NCBI RefSeq assembly: GCF_009856445.1
Contig: NZ_WMFA01000002.1
Span: 620,001-684,000 of the forward strand
DNA from: Halobacillus litoralis
GTDB taxonomy: Bacteria > Bacillota > Bacilli > Bacillales > Halobacillaceae
DNA: 64,000 bases
Reading direction: 5' to 3'
How positions within the stretch are numbered: position 1 is the stretch's first letter; every line of letters begins with the position of its first letter. The notes beneath the pieces were generated by a model. The model saw nothing but the letters and a program-made list of their open reading frames with translations. It did not search any database and was not told the DNA's origin. The position numbers and the translations under genes were made by a program. Of this stretch, positions 51,186-59,652 are shown piece after piece.

Positions 51186-51360
51186 TGGAAGTTTTAGGTT
51201 GTTCCTGGGGTTCGTTACCCGGATCGAGCATCAGGAGCGGATGGGAATGGCGAGACCCTACAGGACCCAGATCGGAGGAGGCTCACCGCGCTCTCTCGGA
51301 AAGCGAGCAACCCCGTACCCTACTCATCCACTCAACAAAAGTCCCAAAACTGAGTCTTCA
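51186..51360 (+). repeat. Intergenic inverted-repeat element, copy D (degenerate short form)
   Basis: About 175 bp. The right end keeps the terminal repeat with one change (AAAGTCCCAAAACTGAGTCT, ending in TCA at 51360). The left terminal repeat is badly eroded (GTGGAAGTTTTAGG). The interior shares GGGGTTCGTTACCCGGATCG with copy A and GGGAATGGCGAGA with copies B and C. Outer flanks do not match the other copies well. Short overlapping ORFs here lack coding character. Confidence 0.65.
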
Positions 51361-51426
51361 CGTATCGATAGCTTATCGTGAGTAGTAAAGGACTGTTTTA
51401 TTTGTGAAAGGTATAGGAAGGGTGTT

Positions 51427-52086
51427 ATGAAAATGAAAAGAGTGATCGTAGTCGGCGGCGGACCGAAGTCTTACATACCTGATTTAAAAGAATACGCATG
51501 TCCGGAATGCGTTTGGATCGGCGCCGATCAAGGAGCGGAGGTCCTTGTTGAGCATGGACTGGCTCCTGACATAGCCATTGGAGATTTTGATTCTGTTTCA
51601 GAACATTCATTGGCAGAAATAAAAAAGAATGCCAAACAGGTCTTAATTTTTCCGGATGAAAAAGATGAAACAGACTTGGAATTAGCGATAAATGAAGCAC
51701 TCCGCTTGAACCCCGGGCATATTCTATTATTCGGAGTGACCGGTGGTCGAATCGATCATTCTCAAGCGAACATGCAGCTTCTTTATCCTTTAATGAAGGA
51801 AAACATAAAGAGTACGATTATTGATCGACAGAATCAGGTGGAATTAGTCTTCGCTGGTGAGCATAAGATAGAAGCGGATGAATTATACCCGTATGTTTCA
51901 TTCTTACCAGTCACGCTTGAAGTGACAAAGATTACGCTTGAAGGGTTTTACTATCCCTTGGATCGCGCCTATCTGCCATTTGGATCCACCTTGTGCATCT
52001 CGAATCGACTGATTGAAGATACAGGTACTTTTTCATTTGAGTCAGGCATACTCTTAGTAATAAGAAGTACAGACTTGCCTACTTGA
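51427..52086 (+). CDS. thiN: Thiamine pyrophosphokinase
   Basis: Converts thiamine to thiamine diphosphate with ATP. The 219-residue protein has the N-terminal motif GADQGAEVLVEHGLAPDIA, GDFDSVSEHS, the catalytic segment DEKDETDLELA and FGVTGGRIDHSQANMQLL. The C-terminal thiamine-binding domain follows. AGGAAGGG precedes ATG 51427. It is followed by spoVM, as in B. subtilis. Confidence 0.94.
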   Translation: MKMKRVIVVGGGPKSYIPDLKEYACPECVWIGADQGAEVLVEHGLAPDIAIGDFDSVSEHSLAEIKKNAKQVLIFPDEKDETDLELAINEALRLNPGHILLFGVTGGRIDHSQANMQLLYPLMKENIKSTIIDRQNQVELVFAGEHKIEADELYPYVSFLPVTLEVTKITLEGFYYPLDRAYLPFGSTLCISNRLIEDTGTFSFESGILLVIRSTDLPT

Positions 52087-52134
52087 GGGGAATAAGGGAG
52101 TTCGCATTAGTTCATATAGGAGGAGGGGGCTCTT

Positions 52135-52215
52135 TTGAAATTTTATACCATCAAACTCCCACGGTTCGTCGGGGGTTTAGTGCGCGCAGTCATAAGTACA
52201 TTTAAAAAAGATTAG
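52135..52215 (+). CDS. spoVM: Stage V sporulation protein SpoVM
   Basis: A 26-residue amphipathic peptide that recognises the convex forespore membrane, anchors SpoIVA coat assembly and is a substrate/inhibitor of FtsH. The translation begins MKFYTIKLPRFVGGLVRAVI and ends STFKKD, closely matching the B. subtilis peptide including the key proline at position 9. The start is TTG, with AGGAGGAGGG about 9 bases upstream. It is too short for most gene finders; synteny (thiN-spoVM-rpmB) supports it. Confidence 0.93.
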   Translation: MKFYTIKLPRFVGGLVRAVISTFKKD

Positions 52216-52304
52216 GACCCATTCAAAAGGAAAGCTCCGGAGTACACATGGGCTGAGCTCCGGAGAGCACCAAAAGCGCCCGTTTACTTATCTTTAGACA
52301 AATA

Positions 52305-52335
52305 AAAAAAGCACCCTCTAAGGGTGCTTTTTTTG
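52305..52335. terminator. Bidirectional terminator between spoVM and rpmB
   Basis: GCACCCT (52311-52317) pairs with AGGGTGC (52321-52327), flanked by an A-run on the left and T-run on the right, so it can end both converging transcripts. A second hairpin (AGCTCCGGAG repeated at 52234 and 52256) lies upstream without a T-run. Confidence 0.88.
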
Positions 52336-52361
52336 TGAGCTCATAAGCTCTCTGTCAGCAA

Positions 52362-52550
52362 TTATACACGTTGTACTTTGCCGGACTTGAGTTCACGTGC
52401 TGTTACGTAAACTTTTTGAGGCTTGCCATCCACAAGGATGCGAACTTTTTGAACATTAGCTTTGAATTTACGTTTATTAGCGTTCATCGCGTGTGAACGG
52501 TGGTTACCTGAACGTGTACCTTTACCAGATAGAACACTTCTGCGTGCCAT
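52362..52550 (-). CDS. rpmB: 50S ribosomal protein L28
   Basis: Large-subunit ribosomal protein. The 62-residue protein opens [19 protein letters not shown] and contains [14 protein letters not shown]. The zinc-ligand cysteines of C+ forms of L28 are absent, so this is a zinc-independent type. The ATG at 52550 (minus) follows GGAGGG; the frame extends eight codons further without RBS support. A minus-strand TATAAT lies at 52637-52642. Confidence 0.96.
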   Translation of the reverse strand: MARRSVLSGKGTRSGNHRSHAMNANKRKFKANVQKVRILVDGKPQKVYVTARELKSGKVQRV

Positions 52551-52636
52551 GAAAATCCCTCCTGTTACATACATAAATCATCAGATACTTAGTAACTTTA
52601 TCATATAGAATACGTGTTTGCAATAATCTAGTCAGA

Positions 52637-52642
52637 ATTATA
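52637..52642 (-). promoter_or_regulatory. Likely -10 box of the rpmB promoter
   Basis: Minus-strand TATAAT about 87 bases before the rpmB start. A TTCTGT at 17-base spacing is only a partial -35. Confidence 0.4.
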
Positions 52643-52745
52643 TCAAGAATTTTTTCTTGACAGAACTTATGAATTGTTACACAGTATAGTAGGGATATCC
52701 AGGTCATTTTCTTACCATTGAAGAGAAATTCATATGGGGATTTTG

Positions 52746-52754
52746 TGTTATAAT
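52746..52754 (+). promoter_or_regulatory. Extended -10 promoter for asp23-fakA
   Basis: TGTTATAAT (52746-52754) is a perfect extended -10, 39 bases before the Asp23-family gene. No good -35 box is visible. Confidence 0.6.
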
Positions 52755-52792
52755 AGGGTAGGATTGATGAGGATTATAAAGGAGGATCTATT

Positions 52793-53155
52793 ATGTCTGT
52801 TGATTTAAATAACCAATATGGTCATATTACTATTAGCAATGAAGTCATTTCAACGATTGCTGGAGGAGCCGCTGTTGAGTGCTACGGCATCGTCGGTATG
52901 GCATCTAAAAATCAGATCCGTGACGGTTTATCTGAAATGCTCCGCAAAGAGAATTTTTCCAGAGGAGTCGTTGTCAGACAGGATGAAGATCGCCTCCATA
53001 TAGACATGTACATTATCGTGAGCTACGGTACAAAGATTTCCGAAGTCGCTAATAATGTCCAATCACAAGTAAAATACACACTAAACAAAACAGTTGGTTT
53101 GTCCGTGGATTCTGTGAATATTTTCATTCAGGGAGTTCGTGTGACAACTGAATAG
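52793..53155 (+). CDS. yloU: Asp23/Gls24 family envelope stress protein YloU
   Basis: A 120-residue DUF322 protein (YGHITISNEVISTIAGGAAVECYGIVGMAS; VSYGTKISEVANNVQSQVKY). Family members are membrane-associated envelope stress proteins of unclear mechanism. It is almost always found upstream of fakA in Firmicutes, as here (31 bases), which has led to proposals of a link to fatty acid kinase function. AAAGGAGG lies before the ATG. Confidence 0.92.
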   Translation: MSVDLNNQYGHITISNEVISTIAGGAAVECYGIVGMASKNQIRDGLSEMLRKENFSRGVVVRQDEDRLHIDMYIIVSYGTKISEVANNVQSQVKYTLNKTVGLSVDSVNIFIQGVRVTTE

Positions 53156-53186
53156 ATCGCGGTTGTAGTCAAAGGAGGAAGTAAGT

Positions 53187-54854
53187 GTGACGTTACAAAA
53201 GTTAGACGGCAAGACGCTTGCCGAAATGATCTTGCAAGGAGCTCATCATTTAAAGCAGAACTCACAAATGATTGATGCTTTGAATGTTTTCCCTGTACCG
53301 GATGGAGATACGGGGACGAATATGAATCTGTCCATGACTTCTGGAGCTGAAGAAGTTCGGAATGTGGACCAGAATCATGTAGGAACAGTGGCCCAATCTT
53401 TATCCAAAGGTCTCTTGATGGGAGCACGTGGAAACTCAGGTGTTATCCTCTCTCAAATTTTCCGTGGTTTTTCAAAATCGATTGAAGACAAAGAAGTCAT
53501 CACAACCAAAGACTTTTCAGAAGCTCTTCAAGGCGGGGCCACTACAGCATATAAAGCTGTCATGAAACCTGTGGAAGGAACTATTCTAACTGTAGCAAGA
53601 GAAGCTGCTGAAGCATCTGTTGAGATTGCTGAAAAAGAGGATGATTTCATTCCATTCATCGAAGGAGTCGTTCAAGCAGCGAAGAAATCACTGAAGAATA
53701 CACCAGAATTGCTTCCAGTACTGAAGGAAGTTGGTGTCGTGGATAGTGGTGGACAGGGCCTTGTCACGATTTATGAAGGTTTTCTTGCCAATTTAAAAGG
53801 TGAGGAACTTCCGGATCTCGAGGATACTGTATCGATGGATGACATGGTCAACGCAGAACACCACAAGCTGAATCAGGACTTCATGAACACAGAAGACATT
53901 GAATTTGGCTACTGCACAGAATTCATGGTGAAATTTGAAGAAGATAAACTTGCTGAACACCCATACGATGAAGAAGCCTTCCGTAATGAGCTCAGTGAAA
54001 TGGGAGATTCTCTGCTTGTCGTTTCTGATGAAGACTTGATCAAAGTCCATGTTCACGTGGAATACCCAGGAGAAGCCATGACCTTGGGTCAAAGGTACGG
54101 CAGCCTTGTCAACATGAAGATCGAGAATATGCGTGAACAGCATACATCGATTGTTGGTGACAAAAAGAAAGCCAAGCCCAAGTCAGAAGAAAAAGCTGAG
54201 TACGGAATTGTGACCGTGAGCATGGGAGACGGAATTAAGAAGTTGTTTGAAAGTCTTGGAGCGACTGTCGTTATCCAGGGTGGTCAAACCATGAACCCAA
54301 GTACTCAAGATCTATCAGAAGCGATTAAAGAAGCACATGCGAAACGTGTGCTCGTCTTGCCGAATAACAAAAATATCGTCATGGCTGCTGAACAAGCAGC
54401 AGAATTAGCGGATGTAGAAGTTGCTGTTATTCCATCGAAAACGATTCCTCAAGGGATGAGCGCGCTTCTTGGGTTCAACCCGGAAGCAGATCTTGATGCG
54501 AATAAAGAGGAAATGCTCAACCTCATGTCTGAAGTGAAAACAGGACAAATCACTTACGCCGTTAGAGATACGCAAATCGATGGTTTGGACATTTCCAAAG
54601 GCCACTTCATGGGAATTGCTGATGGCAAAATCTCTGCCACTGATAAAGATGCTTTGACGACTGCTAAAACATTGTTGAACCAAATGATTGACGATGATGA
54701 AGATGAGATTCTGACTATCTTGACTGGCGAGGAAGCCGACGAAAAAGAGGTAGCAGAACTTGAATCATTCATCGAAGAAACGTATGAAGATTTAGAAGTG
54801 GAAATCCACAATGGTGGACAACCGATTTATTCTTATATCTTTTCAATCGAATAA
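53187..54854 (+). CDS. fakA: Fatty acid kinase ATP-binding subunit FakA (YloV)
   Basis: ATP-binding subunit that, with a FakB (DegV) partner, phosphorylates exogenous fatty acids. The 555-residue protein's N-terminal Dak2/DhaL domain has the nucleotide/magnesium motif NVFPVPDGDTGTNM and KGLLMGARGNSGVILSQ. A central domain and a C-terminal domain (VLPNNKNIVMAAEQAAEL) follow. The start is GTG, with AAAGGAGG upstream. No fakB is in the window. Confidence 0.95.
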   Translation: MTLQKLDGKTLAEMILQGAHHLKQNSQMIDALNVFPVPDGDTGTNMNLSMTSGAEEVRNVDQNHVGTVAQSLSKGLLMGARGNSGVILSQIFRGFSKSIEDKEVITTKDFSEALQGGATTAYKAVMKPVEGTILTVAREAAEASVEIAEKEDDFIPFIEGVVQAAKKSLKNTPELLPVLKEVGVVDSGGQGLVTIYEGFLANLKGEELPDLEDTVSMDDMVNAEHHKLNQDFMNTEDIEFGYCTEFMVKFEEDKLAEHPYDEEAFRNELSEMGDSLLVVSDEDLIKVHVHVEYPGEAMTLGQRYGSLVNMKIENMREQHTSIVGDKKKAKPKSEEKAEYGIVTVSMGDGIKKLFESLGATVVIQGGQTMNPSTQDLSEAIKEAHAKRVLVLPNNKNIVMAAEQAAELADVEVAVIPSKTIPQGMSALLGFNPEADLDANKEEMLNLMSEVKTGQITYAVRDTQIDGLDISKGHFMGIADGKISATDKDALTTAKTLLNQMIDDDEDEILTILTGEEADEKEVAELESFIEETYEDLEVEIHNGGQPIYSYIFSIE

Positions 54855-54867
54855 AACACGTACACAA

Positions 54868-54896
54868 ACGCAGCTCTTGGGGCTGCGTTTCTTTTT
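54868..54896. terminator. Terminator after fakA, convergent with TSUP gene
   Basis: The 7-bp stem ACGCAGC/GCTGCGT is followed by TTTCTTTTT on the plus strand. It sits just beyond both stops. The minus strand lacks a good T-run. Confidence 0.8.
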
Positions 54897-55776
54897 ATGC
54901 TTGTTTTCGAACCATCTTGACTCGAAGGTGGTTTCGAATAGAAAAAACAACAATCAAGAGATACCCAAAGATCAGTGAAGTGTACACAAAAGTTAAAACT
55001 GAATCGCTGATTTGGATCGAAGACAGTAAAGTTCTCGTATTTGTAAGGATGATGAAACCTCCGGCTAATACTCCTAGAACAGAAGAGGGAAGGGTTTTGA
55101 CAAGCCAAGCGGCAATGGGAGCGGCTATGACACCACCGATGACGAAAGATGATATCAGCAGCCAGCTGAATTGATCATGCCCTAAAAAAATCAAAAATCC
55201 AGCCGTTGCTGAAATCGTTACCAGGAATTCGCTAGTATCCACGGTTCCGATGACTTTCCTTGGAGCGATACCTGATTGAGAAAGAAGCGCAGGTGTATTT
55301 ACCGGTCCCCAGCCGCCCCCGCCGACACTATCTAAAAAACCGCCTGCTATACCAAGAGGTAAGAGGAAACGTTTATTTACGGACTTCTTTTCTTTGATAT
55401 GTGTATTTTTCGAAAGGAATAGGAAACGGAAAATGATATAAATTCCTAGTGTGAGTAGGAATATGGATATGTAAGGTCTAATGAATTCCCCTGATATGTA
55501 GCTTAAAAATGCTGCTCCTAGGAAGGCGCTGATGGCACCAGGAACTGCGATGATCATGACAAGGCGTTTGTCTACATTGCCAAACTTATAGTGGGAAAAA
55601 CCAGAAACAGCTGTTGTGGCAATCTGTGACATATGAATGGAAGCGGATGCTACAGCAGGAGCTAGTCCATAGGATAAGAGAATCGTGGATGAACTAAGCC
55701 CAAATCCCATACCGAGTGCACCATCCATCAGTTGAGCAGCAAATCCAATAAGAGCGAAAATCGTCAGTTTCTGCAA
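54895..55776 (-). CDS. TSUP family (TauE/SafE-like) sulfur anion transporter
   Basis: A 293-residue membrane protein with about eight hydrophobic segments and two repeated family motifs (GFAAQLMDGALGMGFGLSSS and GGFLDSVGGGGWGPVNTPALL). TSUP proteins move sulfite, sulfate, thiosulfate or organosulfur compounds, in or out. It is preceded by a SAM riboswitch and divergent from the sulfate assimilation operon, which lacks cysP, so uptake of an inorganic sulfur anion is a reasonable inference. The start is TTG with AAGGAG 9 bases before it on the minus strand. Confidence 0.85.
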   Translation of the reverse strand: MQKLTIFALIGFAAQLMDGALGMGFGLSSSTILLSYGLAPAVASASIHMSQIATTAVSGFSHYKFGNVDKRLVMIIAVPGAISAFLGAAFLSYISGEFIRPYISIFLLTLGIYIIFRFLFLSKNTHIKEKKSVNKRFLLPLGIAGGFLDSVGGGGWGPVNTPALLSQSGIAPRKVIGTVDTSEFLVTISATAGFLIFLGHDQFSWLLISSFVIGGVIAAPIAAWLVKTLPSSVLGVLAGGFIILTNTRTLLSSIQISDSVLTFVYTSLIFGYLLIVVFSIRNHLRVKMVRKQA

Positions 55777-55852
55777 AGTGTACCACTCCTTTTATACCGT
55801 TCAATTGTTTGTGAATATATATTATTCCTATGTATCTACTTGGTTTTATGAT

Positions 55853-55990
55853 CAAAAAAATAACCCCCATCTGAAAGAAGGGGGAGTCATCCACACCTTA
55901 TCTTTCACCCTTCTGGCTGCTGGAATGAGCACCCTCTTACAGGTTGCTGCGGGATCGTCAGACCAGGTTCCTCCCCCGACTCTTCATAAG
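55853..55990 (-). promoter_or_regulatory. SAM-I riboswitch (S box) of the TSUP gene
   Basis: Read on the minus strand from 55990: P1 strand CTTATGAAGAG, then GGGGGAGGAACCTGG, CAGCAACC, the conserved GGTGCTCATTCCAGCAG and the closing GAAAGATAAG (plus coordinates 55897-55906). An intrinsic terminator follows (CCCCC and GGGGG at 55864-55884) with a long U-run (A-run 55854-55860 on the plus strand). The sequence AACCTGGTCTGACGATCCCG differs from the usual GGGACTGGCCC but keeps the fold. Confidence 0.88.
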
Positions 55991-56020
55991 GATCGTATGA
56001 GTTTTAAAAGAATAATTCTT

Positions 56021-56049
56021 AAACTAACGGACATGGTTTTATTTGTCAA
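56021..56049 (-). promoter_or_regulatory. Promoter of the TSUP transcript
   Basis: On the minus strand TTGACA (plus 56044-56049), a 17-base spacer and TAGTTT (plus 56021-56026). The -35 is perfect but the -10 poor. It lies upstream of the S box. Confidence 0.5.
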
Positions 56050-56097
56050 TCACATAGTTTAAAAAAACAGAAAATTTTTGATTTTCCTAAAAAAGCA

Positions 56098-56126
56098 TTG
56101 ACATATGATGATAACGAGCATAAGAT
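56098..56126 (+). promoter_or_regulatory. Promoter of the cysH operon
   Basis: TTGACA (56098-56103), a 17-base spacer and TAAGAT (56121-56126), 36 bases upstream of the S box. It is divergent from the TSUP promoter, with 48 bases between the two -35 boxes. Confidence 0.65.
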
Positions 56127-56162
56127 TTGTATCAACTTGTTTTTCAGAAAATTTCATAGCTT

Positions 56163-56335
56163 TTCTTATCTAGAGAGGTGGAGGGACTGGCCCTTTGAAG
56201 CCTCGGCAACGGATCTATATAGATACTGTGCCAATTCCAGCAAGCGGTAAGCGCTTGAGAAGATAAGAAGAATATAGTTTACATGTAGATGTAAATGCCT
56301 TTCTTCTTATCGTGAAGAAAGGCATTTTTATTTTT
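56163..56335 (+). promoter_or_regulatory. SAM-I riboswitch (S box) of the cysH operon
   Basis: P1 is TTCTTATC (56163-56170) with GATAAGAA (56262-56269). Between them lie AGAGGTGGAGGGACTGGCCC, TGAAGCCTCGGCAAC and GTGCCAATTCCAGCAAGCGG. A terminator follows (AAATGCCTTTCTTC paired with GAAGAAAGGCATTT, 56294-56327) with a U-run. The left arm of the terminator includes TTCTTCTTATC, which can pair with the P1 3' strand to form the antiterminator when SAM is low. Confidence 0.96.
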
Positions 56336-56350
56336 AGAAAGGAGGAGAAG

Positions 56351-57085
56351 ATGAAACAAACACTCGTAACGTATCAATCTTTTCACAATCCATTTGAAGG
56401 TGATCTACCGAAAAATAATGATACAAAAGGAGCAGCAGAGGTCATTCGGTGGGCTTACTCTCAGTACGAGGACATCGTGTATGCCTGCAGTTTCGGAGCA
56501 GAAGGGATCGTTCTCATTGATTTGATTTCCAAGGAGAAGCCGGATGCCGAAGTCGTTTTTCTTGATACAGATCTTCATTTTGAAGAAACTTATCAGCTGA
56601 TTGAAAAAGTGAAAATGAGGTATCCGAAGTTAAACATAACGATGAAAAAACCTGAAATTACGCTGGAAGAACAAGCGGAACAGTATGGCTCCGCCCTATG
56701 GAAGCGGCAGCCGGATCAATGTTGTTACATCCGTAAAATTAAGCCACTTGAAGATGCTCTCAGCGGCAGAAAAGCTTGGCTGTCAGGCCTGAGACGGGAG
56801 CAATCCCCCAGCCGTCAGAAAACAAATTTCGTGAACAAGGATGAGAGATTTAAATCCGTTAAAGTGTGCCCCTTGATTCACTGGAGTTGGGAAGACGTAT
56901 GGGAATATATCCGACTAAATAGGTTGGACTACAATGAATTGCACGATCAGCATTATCCTAGTGTCGGCTGCATCCCCTGTACCGCCCAGGCTTCAGATGA
57001 TGGGAGATCAGGCAGGTGGAAAGGGTTCAATAAAACCGAATGTGGGTTACACACAGCGGAATCTTCAGAAAAGGAAAAATCTTAA
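56351..57085 (+). CDS. cysH: Phosphoadenylyl/adenylyl-sulfate reductase
   Basis: Reduces activated sulfate (APS or PAPS) to sulfite with thioredoxin. The 244-residue protein carries CC and CxxC pairs (QCCYIRK and GCIPCTAQ) that bind a [4Fe-4S] cluster. This marks the APS-competent class, in addition to the catalytic cysteine near the C-terminus (NKTECGLH). ATG 56351 follows AAAGGAGG. First gene of the assimilation operon. Confidence 0.95.
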   Translation: MKQTLVTYQSFHNPFEGDLPKNNDTKGAAEVIRWAYSQYEDIVYACSFGAEGIVLIDLISKEKPDAEVVFLDTDLHFEETYQLIEKVKMRYPKLNITMKKPEITLEEQAEQYGSALWKRQPDQCCYIRKIKPLEDALSGRKAWLSGLRREQSPSRQKTNFVNKDERFKSVKVCPLIHWSWEDVWEYIRLNRLDYNELHDQHYPSVGCIPCTAQASDDGRSGRWKGFNKTECGLHTAESSEKEKS

Positions 57086-57098
57086 AGGAGGAAAAGGC

Positions 57099-58247
57099 AT
57101 GTCAATCATAACCCCGCACGGTGGAGTGCTTGTAAACAGGTGGAAGGAAACAAGGCCGGAGGAGCTGCCGGAAGATATCATCGAGCTTGATTCGATGGCA
57201 TTAAGTGATGTCGGTTTAATTGCGAACGGTGCTTATAGTCCCTTAAAAGGGTTCATGAACAAGGAAGATTATGAATCTGTGGTCGAAACCTTAAGGTTAA
57301 AAGATGGCACTCCATGGAGTATTCCGATTACACTTCCGATCTCAGAGGAACAATCCCGGTCGCTTGGAAGGAAAGCCCAGTTAGTCAAGGACGGGATTGT
57401 GTATGGGACGATTACAATAACCGATCGATTTAAACCGGATAAGAAAAAGGAAGCTCAAAACGTGTACTTAACGACAGAGTCGGCTCATCCTGGCGTGAAA
57501 AAATTATTCGAACGAGGAGACTGGTATGCTGCAGGTGAAATCGAAGTATTTCATAAACCTCCTTACGAACATGGAAAGTCATTTTACTTAGATCCAAAAG
57601 AATCAAGGGAGCTTTTTCAACAATATGGTTGGAAAAAGGTCGTTGGGTTTCAAACACGAAACCCTGTCCATAGGGCTCACGAATACATCCAGAAAGCTGC
57701 GCTGGAGACGGTGGATGGATTGTTTTTAAATCCGCTGGTCGGCGAAACGAAAAGTGATGATATTCCCAGTGATGTCCGGATGAAGAGTTATCAAGTTCTT
57801 CTTGATCACTATTATCCAAAAGAACGAGTCACATTGGCTGTCTTCAATGCGGCCATGCGGTATGCAGGTCCTAGGGAGGCGATCTTTCATGCAATCGTCA
57901 GAAAGAATTTCGGTTGCTCTCACTTTATTGTAGGGCGAGATCACGCAGGTGTCGGTGATTATTATGGTACGTACGATGCGCAGAAAATCTTCAGCCACTA
58001 TAAAAGTGGGGAACTTGGTATCACACCACTTTTCTTTGAACACAGTTTTTATTGCAACGCTTGCGAATCGATGGCTTCCCATAAAACCTGCCCCCACGAC
58101 AAAGAGGATCACATGATCTTATCAGGAACGAAAGTAAGGGAGTTGCTGCGTAAAGGAGAAAAGCCGCCAAAAACGTTCAGCCGTCCTGAAGTAGTGGACG
58201 TCTTAATCGAAGGACTGCAGAAAGAAACAGCAGAAGTGAAAGGATGA
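57099..58247 (+). CDS. sat: Sulfate adenylyltransferase
   Basis: Makes APS from sulfate and ATP. The 382-residue monofunctional protein has the ATP motif [27 protein letters not shown] and a zinc-type cysteine group near the C-terminus ([13 protein letters not shown]). The long upstream frame overlapping cysH is ignored; ATG 57099 follows AAAGGAGG. In B. subtilis cysP lies between cysH and sat; here the gap is 13 bases. Confidence 0.96.
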   Translation: MSIITPHGGVLVNRWKETRPEELPEDIIELDSMALSDVGLIANGAYSPLKGFMNKEDYESVVETLRLKDGTPWSIPITLPISEEQSRSLGRKAQLVKDGIVYGTITITDRFKPDKKKEAQNVYLTTESAHPGVKKLFERGDWYAAGEIEVFHKPPYEHGKSFYLDPKESRELFQQYGWKKVVGFQTRNPVHRAHEYIQKAALETVDGLFLNPLVGETKSDDIPSDVRMKSYQVLLDHYYPKERVTLAVFNAAMRYAGPREAIFHAIVRKNFGCSHFIVGRDHAGVGDYYGTYDAQKIFSHYKSGELGITPLFFEHSFYCNACESMASHKTCPHDKEDHMILSGTKVRELLRKGEKPPKTFSRPEVVDVLIEGLQKETAEVKG

Positions 58248-58252
58248 GGACC

Positions 58253-58849
58253 ATGAACGAAAATTTGACCTGGCATGAGGCATCCATTGGGAAAGAAAAG
58301 TACCGCCAGAAAAATGGACACCAAAGTGGAGTGCTCTGGTTTACAGGCCTCTCGGGCTCAGGTAAATCAAGCATTGCCAACCAATTGAACAAGGTCCTGT
58401 ACGAAAAAGACATCCAAAGCTATTTACTTGATGGTGACAATGTGAGACATGGACTGAACTCAGATCTCGGGTTTTCAGAAGTAGACAGGGAGGAGAACAT
58501 CAGACGGATCGGTGAAGTCGCTAAACTTTTTGCGGACAGTGGAACCATCGTTTTAACAGCGTTCATTTCTCCTTATCAAAAAGACCGGGATCTTGTAAGA
58601 GCCTCTATACCGGAAGGGGATTTTATTGAAATCCATGTCGACTGCCCTGTAGAGGAGTGTGAAACCCGTGATCCGAAAGGGCTTTATAAGAAAGCGAGAA
58701 ACGGAGAGATCAAGGGATTTACAGGCATTGATGCGCCTTATGAAAAACCGCTTCAACCGGAACTCGTGCTTGATTCTAAAACGTTTAGTGTGGAAAGTTG
58801 CGCGGAACAAGTGTGGAAGCTTTTACAAGATAAAAAATGGGTGACATGA
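58253..58849 (+). CDS. cysC: Adenylyl-sulfate kinase
   Basis: Phosphorylates APS to PAPS. The 198-residue protein has P-loop [32 protein letters not shown], and the conserved [13 protein letters not shown] and [22 protein letters not shown] 58253 lies 5 bases after sat with a GAGG site; an in-frame codon at 58244 is the alternative. Confidence 0.95.
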   Translation: MNENLTWHEASIGKEKYRQKNGHQSGVLWFTGLSGSGKSSIANQLNKVLYEKDIQSYLLDGDNVRHGLNSDLGFSEVDREENIRRIGEVAKLFADSGTIVLTAFISPYQKDRDLVRASIPEGDFIEIHVDCPVEECETRDPKGLYKKARNGEIKGFTGIDAPYEKPLQPELVLDSKTFSVESCAEQVWKLLQDKKWVT

Positions 58850-58862
58850 AAGGGGTCGGAAG

Positions 58863-59639
58863 ATGACAAACGTTTATATTGTGGGAGCGGGTCCGGGAGA
58901 TTACGACCTGATCACAGTGAAAGGGTTAAAAGCGATACAAAAAGCAGACGTCATTCTCTATGATCGCTTGATCAATCAAGAGCTTCTGGATGAGGCGAAG
59001 GAAGGTGCAGAACTTGTGTTTTGTGGGAAACGTCCGGACCATCATGCCCTTAGTCAGACGACCATCAATCACCTTTTGTGTAAATATGCGCGGAAAGGAA
59101 AAGTGGTCACTCGTTTGAAAGGGGGAGACCCATTCGTATTCGGACGCGGAGGGGAAGAAGCGGAAGAACTCGCCAAAAGAAACATTCCTTATGAAATCGT
59201 ACCGGGAATCACTTCGGGAATTGCAGCGCCTGCTTATGCTGGCATTCCTGTGACCCACAGGGACTACAGTTCTTCTGTCGCTTTCATTTCAGGTGTCAAT
59301 AAGCAAGGCGGCGATGAAGAGGCTTATTGGGAGCGGGTCTCTAAAAGTATGGATACCTTGTGCATTTATATGGGAGTAAAGAAATTGCCGCTCATTTGTG
59401 AACGACTTCTGAAGTACGGAAGACCTCTTCATACACCTGTTGCCCTGGTGCAATGGGGTACAACAAAGGAGCAAAAAACGGTGACAGGCACGATTGAAGA
59501 TATTGTCGAAAAATCAAAGCGTATTGAGAATCCTGCAATGATCGTCGTTGGAGACGTAGTCAGGTTACGAGAACGTCTCCAATGGTTTGAGTCATCTCTG
59601 GAAGAAAATCTTAAGGAAATAGCCACAGGTGTTGTATGA
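58863..59639 (+). CDS. sumT: Uroporphyrinogen-III C-methyltransferase (SUMT)
   Basis: First step of siroheme synthesis, methylating uroporphyrinogen III at C2 and C7. The 258-residue protein has VYIVGAGPGDYDLITVKG, RLKGGDPFVFGRGGEEAEEL, VPGITSGIAAPAYAGIPVTHR and YMGVKKL. Siroheme is the cofactor of the sulfite reductase encoded downstream. It corresponds to B. subtilis ylnD. Confidence 0.95.
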   Translation: MTNVYIVGAGPGDYDLITVKGLKAIQKADVILYDRLINQELLDEAKEGAELVFCGKRPDHHALSQTTINHLLCKYARKGKVVTRLKGGDPFVFGRGGEEAEELAKRNIPYEIVPGITSGIAAPAYAGIPVTHRDYSSSVAFISGVNKQGGDEEAYWERVSKSMDTLCIYMGVKKLPLICERLLKYGRPLHTPVALVQWGTTKEQKTVTGTIEDIVEKSKRIENPAMIVVGDVVRLRERLQWFESSLEENLKEIATGVV

Positions 59640-59652
59640 AAGTAGGGGTAAC

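Noticed and set aside
51185-51385. Two overlapping ORFs of 60-66 codons between rpe and thiN
   Set aside because: They lie in the degenerate repeat element, have no ribosome site, and their predicted proteins look like translated GC-rich repeat.
55778-56062. 94-codon plus-strand ORF between the TSUP gene and the cysH leader
   Set aside because: It overlaps the minus-strand S box and both promoters and has no ribosome site. RNA structure explains the sequence better.
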